This document shows, one piece after another, positions 33,760 through 41,210 of a DNA stretch of 64,000 bases. The notes beneath the pieces were generated by a model. The model searched no databases, was not told where the DNA came from, and was given only the letters and a program-made list of their open reading frames with translations. The translations under genes and the position numbers were made by a program. The stretch is from Alphaproteobacteria bacterium UBA6376. Lineage in GTDB: Bacteria; Pseudomonadota; Alphaproteobacteria; Rs-D84. The stretch covers positions 62,001 to 126,000 of the forward strand of contig DJQW01000002.1 in assembly GCA_002437665.1 (NCBI GenBank). The letters are read 5' to 3'. Numbering within the stretch: position 1 is the first letter of the stretch; each line of letters begins with the position of its first letter.

Positions 33760-33776
33760 TTAAAAAAGGAGATTAC

Positions 33777-34166
33777 ATGAAAAAAATACTAATTTTTGGG
33801 TTATCTATTTTGTGGATGCCATGTATGACGCATGCAGCATACGAGCAGGTGAAAATTTGTGCGATTTTCCAATGCAACGACGGTTTTTATGCCGATAGTG
33901 TACGAAGCGATACTTATTTTCAAAAGACATATTACACCAGTTGCACCAAATGCCCAAGCAAAACATTGGCGGATGGTGGCACGGCCAAGGTACGCACATG
34001 GTCGGTTGATGTTATCGGCAGTCCGCATACCGGCCTGACACTGAAACCGATTGCACCCAATGAACCATTGTTGCGAAGTGCGTGTTATATATCGCCTTAT
34101 GATTACCAAACGTTCAAAGATAGTACTGGTAATTGGCAATATTCTGGTGGTGATTGCAAATATTGA
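33777..34166 (+). CDS. Small secreted Cys-rich protein (paralogue of 32891-33274)
   Basis: A 129-residue exported protein with signal MKKILIFGLSILWMPCMTHA. The mature part begins YEQVKICAIFQCNDGFYAD, has the TSCTKCPSK motif, and shares GGTAKVRTW, VIGSPHTGLTLKP and SPYDYQTFKDSTGNW with its inverted paralogue. AAGGAG lies 5 bases before the ATG at 33777; a longer frame upstream would run through the leader RNA and is rejected. It is the first gene of a two-gene operon with 34195-34761. Function unknown; the Cys pattern suggests a disulfide-stabilised extracellular or periplasmic fold. Confidence 0.72.
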   Translation: MKKILIFGLSILWMPCMTHAAYEQVKICAIFQCNDGFYADSVRSDTYFQKTYYTSCTKCPSKTLADGGTAKVRTWSVDVIGSPHTGLTLKPIAPNEPLLRSACYISPYDYQTFKDSTGNWQYSGGDCKY

Positions 34167-34194
34167 TATGAATTTTTTTTAGGAGGAAGATAAA

Positions 34195-34761
34195 ATGCAA
34201 AAAATTAAATCATCTTGGTTTCGTTTTTGGGCAGCGGTGCTGGCGTTCGTGGGCGTTATGCACAGCAAAGATGCCGATGCGGCACGTAAAACAGTAACCG
34301 TAACATGTGGCGGCACACAAAGCACCGATCAGATTCATGTAACCAGAACGGAATGTATATTAGAATCGACAACAAATGTCCGTACAAGTTTGGGGGATGG
34401 TGACATGATTCAATGTTATTGCGATAACACGACATTGTTGCAATATCGAATGACGTGTTCAAAAAGCACGACCTATAACGAAAAAAGCGAAAGTGTGTAC
34501 ACAAACTGGTCTTTGTCACAGACCCGTGGCACGTGCAAGGCAGAATGCACCGTTGGTGCAACGCGTTCTTGCTCAACATCATCATACACTGGTACACAGA
34601 CGTGCAACGTATTCGGTACTTGGAATACATGTGATAGAACGTCGTGCAAAAGCGGTTACCTGTTGATTGATGACACGTGTTACCCCGAATGCACGGTTGA
34701 TGATGGCACAGGGTTTGAAATAACAATTTTTGAGGGCAGCAGCAGTAGTACCGAGGCATAG
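34195..34761 (+). CDS. Secreted Cys-rich protein (paralogue of 32284-32871)
   Basis: A 188-residue exported protein with signal MQKIKSSWFRFWAAVLAFVG, differing from its paralogue at one position in that stretch. The mature part carries CYCDNTTLLQYRMTC, then RSCSTSSYTGTQTCNVFG, WNTCDRTSCKSGY and CYPECTVDDGTG, a thrombospondin-type-like Cys/Trp pattern, and ends with a Ser-rich tail. The middle region (residues 35-75) has diverged much more than the ends, suggesting relaxed or diversifying selection there. AGGAGG lies 8 bases before the ATG. Function unknown. Confidence 0.7.
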   Translation: MQKIKSSWFRFWAAVLAFVGVMHSKDADAARKTVTVTCGGTQSTDQIHVTRTECILESTTNVRTSLGDGDMIQCYCDNTTLLQYRMTCSKSTTYNEKSESVYTNWSLSQTRGTCKAECTVGATRSCSTSSYTGTQTCNVFGTWNTCDRTSCKSGYLLIDDTCYPECTVDDGTGFEITIFEGSSSSTEA

Positions 34762-34775
34762 TTTTTATTATGACA

Positions 34776-34806
34776 ATGTGTCCGCCACCCGCGGACACAT
34801 TTTTAT
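34776..34806 (+). terminator. Terminator of the rightward secreted-protein operon
   Basis: ATGTGTCCGC-CACCC-GCGGACACAT followed by TTTTTAT. Homologous to the terminator at 32239-32267, so the duplication spans leader, both genes and terminator. Confidence 0.88.
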
Positions 34807-34825
34807 ACTGGATTGTTTTGCATTA

Positions 34826-34966
34826 AATTCCCCTCTATTGGAGGGGGGGCCGCAGGACGGGGTGGTCGAGAGAACGCGTAATTATAGATGCGTGCTTTCT
34901 GACAAAAGACCACCTCCCCGCTACGCGGTACTCCCCCACAAGAGGAGAACTTTGTCCGCAACAAGA
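34826..34966. repeat. Dispersed repeat of about 140 bases (copy 1)
   Basis: Shared blocks with 48633-48781: GGGGTGGTCGAGA, CGTAATTATAGAT, GACAAAAGACCACCTCCCC, GGTACTCC and AGGAGAAC...GTCC.CAACAAGAA. GGTGGTC and GACCACC are complementary, so the element can fold. It has no open reading frame. The whole 34807-35431 gap holds only repeats. Confidence 0.75.
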
Positions 34967-34988
34967 ATGAGTATTACATTCTAGAAAC

Positions 34989-35143
34989 TTGTCATTCCCG
35001 CGCAGGCGGGAATAGGGACTAAGCAGTGCGAACGTAGTGAGCCAAATACAAAAAAGTTGCGGTCTTTATAATTTTCGTAAATTGTACATAAACGAAAATT
35101 AGTAATTTCAGAGACCCTATTCCTGCCTGCGCAGGAATGACAA
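34989..35143. repeat. MITE-like element with 29-base terminal inverted repeats
   Basis: Ends TTGTCATTCCCGCGCAGG... (34989-35017) and its reverse complement (35115-35143) match at 27 of 29 positions. Inside lies a hairpin (ATTTTCGT / ACGAAAAT). It has no coding capacity. One end with flanking sequence (43 bases, 2 mismatches) recurs at 48854-48896. Confidence 0.7.
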
Positions 35144-35169
35144 AGAGGCGTGCTGCGCAACATTATCAA

Positions 35170-35363
35170 CTGGATTGCTTCGTTACACTCGCAATGACGT
35201 TGTTTTTTGCATGTGTCGCCTGCGGGCTAACGCCCTTGCCGCATCCTGCGCTTCGCTTGGATTCATTGCGAGGAATGAAATGACGAAGCAATCCAGTAAA
35301 TAAAAAAGTGCGCCGGTGGCGCGGCTCTCTTATTACCTGGATTCCGTGGTCGAGCCACGGAAT
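35170..35363. repeat. Cluster of REP-type elements
   Basis: Contains CTGGATTGCTTCGTTACACT at 35170 (identical to 51484-51512), a 51-base element at 35264-35314 (identical to 48955-49005) and a perfect hairpin ATTCCGTGG-TCGAG-CCACGGAAT at 35341-35363. No gene is seen. Confidence 0.8.
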
Positions 35364-35413
35364 GACAAAAAGGTAAGTCCGCAGGCGACACATATGCAAA
35401 AAATCTATTATCT

Positions 35414-35442
35414 ATTCTCTATTATCTATGCTCTAAAAAAAA
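35414..35442. repeat. 29-base repeat following a terminator
   Basis: TATTCTCTATTATCTATGCT followed by CTAAAAAAA is identical to 32217-32245. In both places it includes the A run that forms the U-tract of a minus-strand terminator. Confidence 0.75.
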
Positions 35443-35468
35443 ACACAGGGGGCAAAAGCCCCCTGTGC
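35432..35468 (-). terminator. Terminator of the 52-residue gene
   Basis: CACAGGGGGC-AAAA-GCCCCCTGTG at 35445-35468, followed on the minus strand by nine Ts. Confidence 0.88.
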
Positions 35469-35494
35469 AAATAGCGATTTAATCGGCACAGAAA

Positions 35495-35653
35495 TTATTT
35501 TTCACTCTGGTTGCCACTGTGTAAATTCACGCCGCGCGCCATAAATTCGGCCGCCAAATTCACCGCAGCAATACCTTTCTTGTACCCTGCCCCAGCATTC
35601 TTGTTTGCCAATGCGCTGGACGCGGTATTAAACTTGCTCACATTATCAGTCAT
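35495..35653 (-). CDS. Small conserved-looking protein, 52 residues
   Basis: The minus strand encodes MTDNVSKFNTASSALANKNA followed by GAGYKKGIAAVNLAAEFM and ending NQSEK. AGAGG lies about 10 bases before the ATG at 35653. A near-consensus promoter (TTGACA, 17 bases, TAATCT) and a strong terminator frame it exactly, which supports a real small gene. The product is soluble, alanine/asparagine-rich and probably helical. No family recognised. Confidence 0.6.
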   Translation of the reverse strand: MTDNVSKFNTASSALANKNAGAGYKKGIAAVNLAAEFMARGVNLHSGNQSEK

Positions 35654-35693
35654 ATTCAATGCCTCTTGTCAAAACATCTCTCTGACAGTGGTC

Positions 35694-35722
35694 AGATTAA
35701 ACTAATAAAACTTTTTTGTCAA
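35694..35722 (-). promoter_or_regulatory. Promoter of the 52-residue gene
   Basis: On the minus strand TTGACA (35722-35717) and TAATCT (35699-35694) with a 17-base spacer. Confidence 0.65.
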
Positions 35723-35741
35723 GTATTATTGTCAACCCCAC

Positions 35742-37262
35742 TTACTCGTCACAGCCATACATTCCGCATGGTTCATTCGCCGAATATTCTTCGACAACAA
35801 TCGGTGCGGCCTTGGCTTCTTCGGTATAGTGCGTTTCTTTGACCACACGCACACGACGGTTTGCCGCGTTTGCGACACCATCGGCGGTTGGCACGGCCAA
35901 ATCTTCCTCGCCGGACGAAACCGCAACAATCTGGCTGGCTGGGATGCCGTATTTAATCAGCATTTTCTGAACCGCCTCTGCACGACGGCCACCCAATGCA
36001 TAGTTATAATCCTTGCTGCCCATTGTGTCGGTATGACCAACCACGGACACCTTGATATTCTTGTTGTTCTGGGTTGCATCCGCCAATTTACGGATTAAAT
36101 CCTGATATTCTGGTTTGATTGTCGCCTTGTTAAAATCAAAGCGGATTTCAAACACCTCTTCCATCACGTGCTGTTTTGGTTCCAACGGAATCTGCTGAAC
36201 CTTGATGATGGTCTTTTCATTTGTCGCCGCCTGAATTTGATCCAAGCGTGAATTGATTGCCGCCAATTCCGCGCGCATCGCCATCATCATGTTGATAAAT
36301 TCTTCACGTGTGACCAATTCATCACCAATCTGTGGGATTTCTTCGGTGGTCTGCTGTTGCTGTGGTACGCAATCCGCATTATTCACGTTATTGCCACAAT
36401 CCGCCGCCAAAACCGCGGTGTTGTTGCTGTTAGACATGCTCTTGTCACCGCCGTAAATATTCTGGTTAAACACCACTGGTTGAACCGGCACAGGGTTTAT
36501 CAAGTGCTGTGGCACATTTACATTGTTCACAATAATAACCCCCTCGCGCGCACGACCCGCGCCATTTACCGCACGCAGTGAACGTGTATCTGGGTAATAA
36601 TCGGTTGGAACATTGCTGGCGTTTGTGATGCGCGATTTAACCGCAACTGTTTCAGACGCCGTTGTTGTTGCAATGGCAGTGTTCTGTTGTTTCGTATTTA
36701 CAATCTTCCCCCCCTGACAATCGCGCAATGCGGTCAACGTACGCTGGAAACGATCGCGACATTCACGCGCCGTACCATCCTGACCACTGGCCGCCGCCGA
36801 CAACCAGCAATCAAATTTTGCCTGTGCTTCGGCCGCCAACTGTGGATTATTTGTGGTTGCATCGTTTTTGAATTGTTCAATCAAATCGTTATACGCCGCC
36901 GACAATTCGAACGCGGTCTGTTGATCTTCGACCGGCCAATTATCCAATGTTTCTGGGAATGGCACTTCGCCACTGAATGCCGCCACGGCCTTTTGCGCGA
37001 ACAGTTCGCCCATTTCAGAATACCCACTGGTGCGCGCATTATAAATAGCATAAGAACGATAATTCATCGCCAACTGATTCAAAAAGGAATCCTGATGTGG
37101 TGCGGAATAAACGTCCAACTGTTCCACATAGTCAACCGTCGGTGTGTCAATGGGTGCATAATCGTCATTCTTTTGACCTGCGCACGCCGCCAGTGCAACG
37201 ACAGACGCCGCCATCATCATGCGTGATATAATCCATGTTGATACACAAGATTTATTTTTCAT
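35742..37262 (-). CDS. OmpA-family lipoprotein
   Basis: A 506-residue outer-membrane lipoprotein. Lipobox ALAAC ends the signal peptide (VVALAACAGQ). Residues 20-190 form a helical domain with no recognised family, and a central linker is rich in Asn and Gln. A short coiled coil (FINMMMAMRAELAAINSRLDQI) precedes the C-terminal OmpA/Pal peptidoglycan-binding domain: FDFNKATIKPEYQDLIRKLA, VVGHTDTMGSKDYNYALGGR and RRAEAVQKMLIKYGI. AAAGGAA precedes the ATG at 37262; an upstream extension is rejected. It probably tethers the outer membrane to peptidoglycan. Confidence 0.85.
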   Translation of the reverse strand: MKNKSCVSTWIISRMMMAASVVALAACAGQKNDDYAPIDTPTVDYVEQLDVYSAPHQDSFLNQLAMNYRSYAIYNARTSGYSEMGELFAQKAVAAFSGEVPFPETLDNWPVEDQQTAFELSAAYNDLIEQFKNDATTNNPQLAAEAQAKFDCWLSAAASGQDGTARECRDRFQRTLTALRDCQGGKIVNTKQQNTAIATTTASETVAVKSRITNASNVPTDYYPDTRSLRAVNGAGRAREGVIIVNNVNVPQHLINPVPVQPVVFNQNIYGGDKSMSNSNNTAVLAADCGNNVNNADCVPQQQQTTEEIPQIGDELVTREEFINMMMAMRAELAAINSRLDQIQAATNEKTIIKVQQIPLEPKQHVMEEVFEIRFDFNKATIKPEYQDLIRKLADATQNNKNIKVSVVGHTDTMGSKDYNYALGGRRAEAVQKMLIKYGIPASQIVAVSSGEEDLAVPTADGVANAANRRVRVVKETHYTEEAKAAPIVVEEYSANEPCGMYGCDE

Positions 37263-37320
37263 GAAAAATTCCTTTCTATAATCCAGCATATTATACGATT
37301 TTTCGCCATATGAGTAAAGC

Positions 37321-37346
37321 AAAAAAACAGTCCCGTGCGGGGACTG
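37321..37346 (-). terminator. Terminator of the 37350-38141 gene
   Basis: CAGTCCC / GGGACTG stem with a short loop, followed on the minus strand by seven Ts. It lies just after the stop at 37350 and before the OmpA-family gene. Confidence 0.85.
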
Positions 37347-37349
37347 CTC

Positions 37350-38141
37350 TTATTTATCTGCAAATTGTGACACGATTGCGCCCAACGACGACATTCCGCC
37401 ACCACTGCTGAGTCCGCTGACCGTTTCCATAATCGAACTGGTATTTGTTTTCTGGCCCAGACCACCAACTGTGCTGGTTAAAAATTCACCCCACATTGCA
37501 CGCTTTTTCGCCGACAGACGCGCATTGCTGCAATTTTCAATTTTCGACAGCAATTTTGCCGCCATTGTCGCCTCTGTCTTGGTGTAATCACTTTCAGAAA
37601 AATCGATTAAATTAAAGACGTCGTAAATATCAGAAACGGTCTTTTTATTTTTGCACGCCTGTGACCCATCGTCGCAATACGACGCAACCGATGCCTTGGG
37701 AAATTGATACCAGACCATGTTTTTATCACTGGACGATGCGAAATTATCATAGCATACCAAATCGCCATCGTCACCATTCAGCGTCGTGCGCACCGCCATT
37801 TGATACCCCGTGCCCCCAGGACATGGCGTACGTCCCAATGCACGCTTGGCATCATCAGACGTCATTTCGCCAACCTTGGCCCACTCTTTCATTGTGTTGT
37901 TCACAAACGTAATTTCTTGGGATGTTGGAATACATTCTTGGGTCAATTCGCGCTGTTTCGCATTCAACTGTTGAACCCCACTGACCAAGCCCAACACAGT
38001 TGGCACTAAACTGGCCCCCGTGTCCTGAACCGACGCGGCCTGTGTTGCGACGGGCGCGGCCTTTTTAATAGTAACCGCCGCCGGCGCAGACGACACCGCG
38101 CAGGAAATCATGCACATAAAAATCAGCAGTTTTTTATTCAT
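37350..38141 (-). CDS. Secreted protein of unknown function
   Basis: A 263-residue exported protein with signal MNKKLLIFMCMISCAVSSAPA. The mature part is mixed alpha/beta with an early QQLNAKQRELTQECIPTSQE segment, CPGGTGYQMAVRTTL, a Cys pair in SYCDDGSQACKNKKT and a C-terminal helix. No family recognised. TATAAT lies 13 bases before the ATG, so the leader is very short; a GAGAG stretch may serve as a weak ribosome binding site. It is divergent from lptC. Confidence 0.6.
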   Translation of the reverse strand: MNKKLLIFMCMISCAVSSAPAAVTIKKAAPVATQAASVQDTGASLVPTVLGLVSGVQQLNAKQRELTQECIPTSQEITFVNNTMKEWAKVGEMTSDDAKRALGRTPCPGGTGYQMAVRTTLNGDDGDLVCYDNFASSSDKNMVWYQFPKASVASYCDDGSQACKNKKTVSDIYDVFNLIDFSESDYTKTEATMAAKLLSKIENCSNARLSAKKRAMWGEFLTSTVGGLGQKTNTSSIMETVSGLSSGGGMSSLGAIVSQFADK

Positions 38142-38227
38142 CTCTCGTGCCTGCATTATAACATAAAAAAATTATTGAATAAATATAAAAATTGCTTTTT
38201 GTGTTCGGGCGCGCTAAACTGGACACC

Positions 38228-38707
38228 GTGCAAGGCGATAGACGTAGTTTTATTATATTTACTAAACACAGACGATTACAGCGTCTGTGGCAGTTTTTCT
38301 TTACCGGTTGGGGTCTGGTAATGGTGGCGGCGTTGGTCGCGGGTTCACTGTTTACCAAGCAATTATTATGGACACCCATCACCGCAATCAATATGACCGA
38401 TATCGTCAGCAATCAATTCAAAATGTCAAACGCGGTATTTGCCGGCACGGACACAAATGGCGAACCGTTCAAGATTCGCGCAGCATCCGGCCGCCAAGAA
38501 TATGGCAAGCCCGACATTATATTCTTGGAATCCGTATCTGGCACAGTCGTCCGCAAGAGTGGCGACACAAAAATAACCGACAATATTCGCGCCAAGACGG
38601 GGAAATACAATCGACGCAACAAGACCGTCACACTGATGGGCAACGTCCGCATTGATTCCAGCAACGGCGACAAAATTTTAACAGACGAATTGGTGGTAAA
38701 ATTATGA
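38228..38707 (+). CDS. lptC: LptC, LPS export protein
   Basis: Bitopic inner-membrane component of the Lpt bridge that passes lipopolysaccharide from LptBFG to LptA. About 159 residues: a cytoplasmic basic N-terminus, one membrane span (WGLVMVAALVAGSLFTKQLL), then a beta-jellyroll with MSNAVFAGTDTNGEPFKI and the C-terminal KTVTLMGNVRIDSSNGDKI typical of the family. The start is uncertain: GTG at 38228 is chosen; a TTG at 38192 is possible. The stop overlaps the lptB start (ATGA). No lptA lies between lptC and lptB, unlike the common order. Confidence 0.8.
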   Translation: MQGDRRSFIIFTKHRRLQRLWQFFFTGWGLVMVAALVAGSLFTKQLLWTPITAINMTDIVSNQFKMSNAVFAGTDTNGEPFKIRAASGRQEYGKPDIIFLESVSGTVVRKSGDTKITDNIRAKTGKYNRRNKTVTLMGNVRIDSSNGDKILTDELVVKL

Positions 38708-39432
38708 AACAATCCGTATTACGCATTGAACACTTGTCTAAATCATACGGCAAACGTATGGTAATTCGCGACATTTCCATGATTGCGCGTCAGGGCGAAT
38801 CGGTTGGCTTGCTGGGCCCAAATGGCGCGGGAAAAACCACGGCATTTTACTGCATCACGGGCCAGTTGGCGGCAACCGGCGGGCAGATTTTTCTGAACTC
38901 TCAGGACATAACCCACCTGCCGTTTTATCAGCGCGCACGCCTGCACATCGGATATTTGCCTCAGGAAAACAGCGTATTTCGCGGCCTGACGGTTGAACAA
39001 AACATTCTGTCTATTTTAGAGGTGGTCGAACCAGATCGCAAAAAACGTCGCCAGAAACTGGACGCATTGTTGGACGAATTTTCCATATCGTCCCTGCGCC
39101 ACAGTCCGGCAACCGCCCTGTCGGGGGGCGAACGTCGCCGCGTTGAAATTGCGCGTGCACTGGCCAACGATCCTAAATTCATCTTGCTGGACGAACCATT
39201 CGCCGGTATTGACCCAATCGCGGTGAATGAAATCCGCACGCTGGTATCCCAACTGAAAAACCGCGGTCTGGGCGTGATTATCACCGACCACAATGTGCGC
39301 GAAACACTGGGCATTACCGACCGCAGTTATGTATTGCACGACGGCAAAATCCTGAAACACGGTACAACCGACGAAATTATTCAGGACGAAATGGTTAAAA
39401 AAGTATATTTGGGCGAAGATTTCACGATGTAA
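38704..39432 (+). CDS. lptB: LptB, LPS export ABC ATPase
   Basis: ATPase that drives LPS extraction from the inner membrane with LptF and LptG. 242 residues, normal length. Walker A is GLLGPNGAGKTTAFY, the Q-loop sits in IGYLPQENSVFRGLTVEQN, the signature is ALSGGERRRVEIARAL, Walker B is FILLDEPFAGIDP and the switch histidine is in VIITDHNVRETL. The PQENSVFRGLTV segment and C-terminal VKKVYLGEDF are characteristic of LptB. Translationally coupled to lptC. Confidence 0.95.
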   Translation: MKQSVLRIEHLSKSYGKRMVIRDISMIARQGESVGLLGPNGAGKTTAFYCITGQLAATGGQIFLNSQDITHLPFYQRARLHIGYLPQENSVFRGLTVEQNILSILEVVEPDRKKRRQKLDALLDEFSISSLRHSPATALSGGERRRVEIARALANDPKFILLDEPFAGIDPIAVNEIRTLVSQLKNRGLGVIITDHNVRETLGITDRSYVLHDGKILKHGTTDEIIQDEMVKKVYLGEDFTM

Positions 39433-39444
39433 GATTCGAGAAAT

Positions 39445-39475
39445 AAAAACACCGCCGTTTGGCGGTGTTTTTTTA
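39445..39475. terminator. Bidirectional terminator between lptB and carD
   Basis: AAAAACACCGCC-GTTT-GGCGGTGTTTTTTT serves lptB on the plus strand and carD on the minus strand. Confidence 0.9.
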
Positions 39476-39488
39476 ACTGTCGCGAACC

Positions 39489-40055
39489 CTATTCCGATTC
39501 TTCGTCCATATCTTCGTCATCGTCGTCGTTTTCAACGGCATTCAAATCTATTTCCTTTGGCACGCCCAAAATATCTTCTATCTTGTCAGATGCGGCATCC
39601 AAATCAATCTTGTGCAAAACAGCAAATTCCTGTGCCATACGTTCCAAGGCACGCAAATACAACTGGCGCGCCGAAAACGTCATTGTATCCGCCGCCGTAC
39701 GACGCTGCAGGTCACGTACAACCTCTGCCAATTTCATGGGATCGCCAGAATTGATGTTTTCTTCGTACTGTGCGGCACGACGCGCCCAAATCATACGCTT
39801 TGCACCGGCCTTGCCCTTGGCGGATGCGATTGCCTCGTCCATCTTCTTGGCGGTGGTCAGCGGGCGCAATCCAGAAATTTCCGCACGTTCAATCGGCACG
39901 CGCAATGTCATATGATTGCGTTCAAATTCGATGACCAACATCTTTATTTTCTGGTCGCCAATCGTTTGTTCTTCGGTACGAACCAATTTGCCAACGCCCT
40001 GCGTTGGGTACACAACATATTGACCGGCCTTAAAATCTAATTTCTTACTTGGCAT
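39489..40055 (-). CDS. carD: CarD/CdnL-family transcription regulator
   Basis: RNA-polymerase-binding factor that stabilises open complexes, especially at rRNA promoters. The product has 188 residues. The N-terminal Tudor-like RNAP-interaction domain is seen in FKAGQYVVYPTQGVGKLV and LVIEFERNHMTLRVPIERAE. The helical C-terminal DNA-binding domain carries MIWARRAAQYEENINSGDPM and RQLYLRALERMAQE. The very acidic tail (VENDDDDEDMDEESE) is an addition to the core family. It is widespread in alphaproteobacteria. It forms a single-gene unit. Confidence 0.92.
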   Translation of the reverse strand: MPSKKLDFKAGQYVVYPTQGVGKLVRTEEQTIGDQKIKMLVIEFERNHMTLRVPIERAEISGLRPLTTAKKMDEAIASAKGKAGAKRMIWARRAAQYEENINSGDPMKLAEVVRDLQRRTAADTMTFSARQLYLRALERMAQEFAVLHKIDLDAASDKIEDILGVPKEIDLNAVENDDDDEDMDEESE

Positions 40056-40142
40056 AATAGACCCTTTGCGGTTGCCATTCTCTCTGTCCCACGTATTATA
40101 TCACAAAAAAACCAGAAAAACAAATAATTGACGAAAAAAATA

Positions 40143-40162
40143 AACGCCCCACGTGGGGGCGT
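40143..40162 (-). terminator. Terminator of the 40167-40715 gene
   Basis: A nearly perfect palindrome, ACGCCCC / GGGGCGT around CACGTG, directly after the stop and followed on the minus strand by a T-rich tract. Confidence 0.75.
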
Positions 40163-40166
40163 ATTC

Positions 40167-40715
40167 TTATCGCAGTACACCGCGACGCATTGTTGGCCCG
40201 CGTCGTACCGCCGATGCGCGTGTACCCGCCGTCGCATCCACAGACGTTGTGCACACCCATTCGTCGTTCTGCAAAATTGCGGTCTGGCCATCTGGGCAAT
40301 CCGGTTTTTCCAAACGCCATGCAAAGCAACTGCCCTTTTGATATGATTGATATGTTGCATTGTCCGCACCGTCACGGGTGTACGCACCATATTCAGGATT
40401 CCAAACGCCCGCCGCTTCGCCGCCGCACCATTTGCGCGCACCAAAGCAATCTATGCAATTTCCATCTTTGTCACAAATCTGATCCGGCGCAGCGGTCGAA
40501 ACATATCCACTGTTTGCCGATTTCCCTTCGCCCATCATTTTGCCAGTTTCCAAATCGCGACACCACAATTTTTCACATTCCTGTGTCTTGACGCCATCGG
40601 TTGTGGTTGTGCGTGATGATAAAACATAGCCCGCACCACACGACGTGAACTTTGCCGCATCAGCCGCGCAAACCACGCCAACCAGCATAAAAAATGAACA
40701 AATCAATTTTTTCAT
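40167..40715 (-). CDS. Secreted Cys-rich protein of unknown function
   Basis: A 182-residue exported protein with signal MKKLICSFFMLVGVVCAADA. The mature part has ten cysteines, including CEKLWCRD, a dense cluster ICDKDGNCIDCFGARKWC, and a C-terminal CPDGQTAILQNDEWVC. The C-terminal tail is Arg/Thr-rich. No family recognised. The theme of small disulfide-rich exported proteins is shared with 32284-34761 and 13479-14558. It is a single gene with its own terminator, upstream of carD in the same direction. Confidence 0.68.
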   Translation of the reverse strand: MKKLICSFFMLVGVVCAADAAKFTSCGAGYVLSSRTTTTDGVKTQECEKLWCRDLETGKMMGEGKSANSGYVSTAAPDQICDKDGNCIDCFGARKWCGGEAAGVWNPEYGAYTRDGADNATYQSYQKGSCFAWRLEKPDCPDGQTAILQNDEWVCTTSVDATAGTRASAVRRGPTMRRGVLR

Positions 40716-40776
40716 ATCTGCATCTCTCTTGTCCCAGACATTTTACACGATTTTATAGCAAAATCCAAATTGTTTT

Positions 40777-41205
40777 TTACTGTCCCAATCCCGCTGGGGT
40801 AAAGCGACCAATATTGTTAAACAATTCTTGCAATGCGTTCAGTTCAATCGCGGCTGGGATTTCTGTTTCGCCATCGGCAATCACAACATCTGGCAAATCG
40901 GCATCACGCAAGACCTGTGTTTTAACAACGCGGTCACCACGCACCCACGCCAACAAGACGGTTTTATTATCATACGTTTTTGGCAGCGGCCCGCGATAGT
41001 TTTCGTCCGCGCCATAATATACCCACACGTCATCACCATAGATTGTTTTAACCTGTGGCGCACCAATTTTGTCCTGTAACTGGGCGGTGTTTTTAATTTC
41101 AGATGCCACCGTGTCCAAATCAGACGGGAAAACATACCCGCGGTGTTTGGTCTGGAACGTGCACCCCGCCAGCGCGATTAAACAAATTGCGATTATTTTT
41201 TTCAT
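40777..41205 (-). CDS. BamE/SmpA-like outer-membrane lipoprotein
   Basis: A 142-residue lipoprotein with signal MKKIIAICLIALAGCTFQ and lipobox LAGC. The mature part fits the SmpA/OmlA (BamE) fold: KHRGYVFPSDLDTVAS, the helix then LQDKIGAPQVKTIYGDDVWVYYG and the strands LLAWVRGDRVVKTQVL. BamE is an accessory lipoprotein of the beta-barrel assembly machine. It starts 5 bases after the nifJ stop and is translated from the same message, an odd pairing for an envelope lipoprotein. Confidence 0.72.
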   Translation of the reverse strand: MKKIIAICLIALAGCTFQTKHRGYVFPSDLDTVASEIKNTAQLQDKIGAPQVKTIYGDDVWVYYGADENYRGPLPKTYDNKTVLLAWVRGDRVVKTQVLRDADLPDVVIADGETEIPAAIELNALQELFNNIGRFTPAGLGQ

Positions 41206-41210
41206 GTGGA

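Noticed and set aside
33465..33776. N-terminal extension of the small secreted protein through the leader RNA
   Set aside because: It would place coding sequence over the conserved helices and terminator and would bury the signal peptide; the ATG at 33777 has a strong ribosome binding site.
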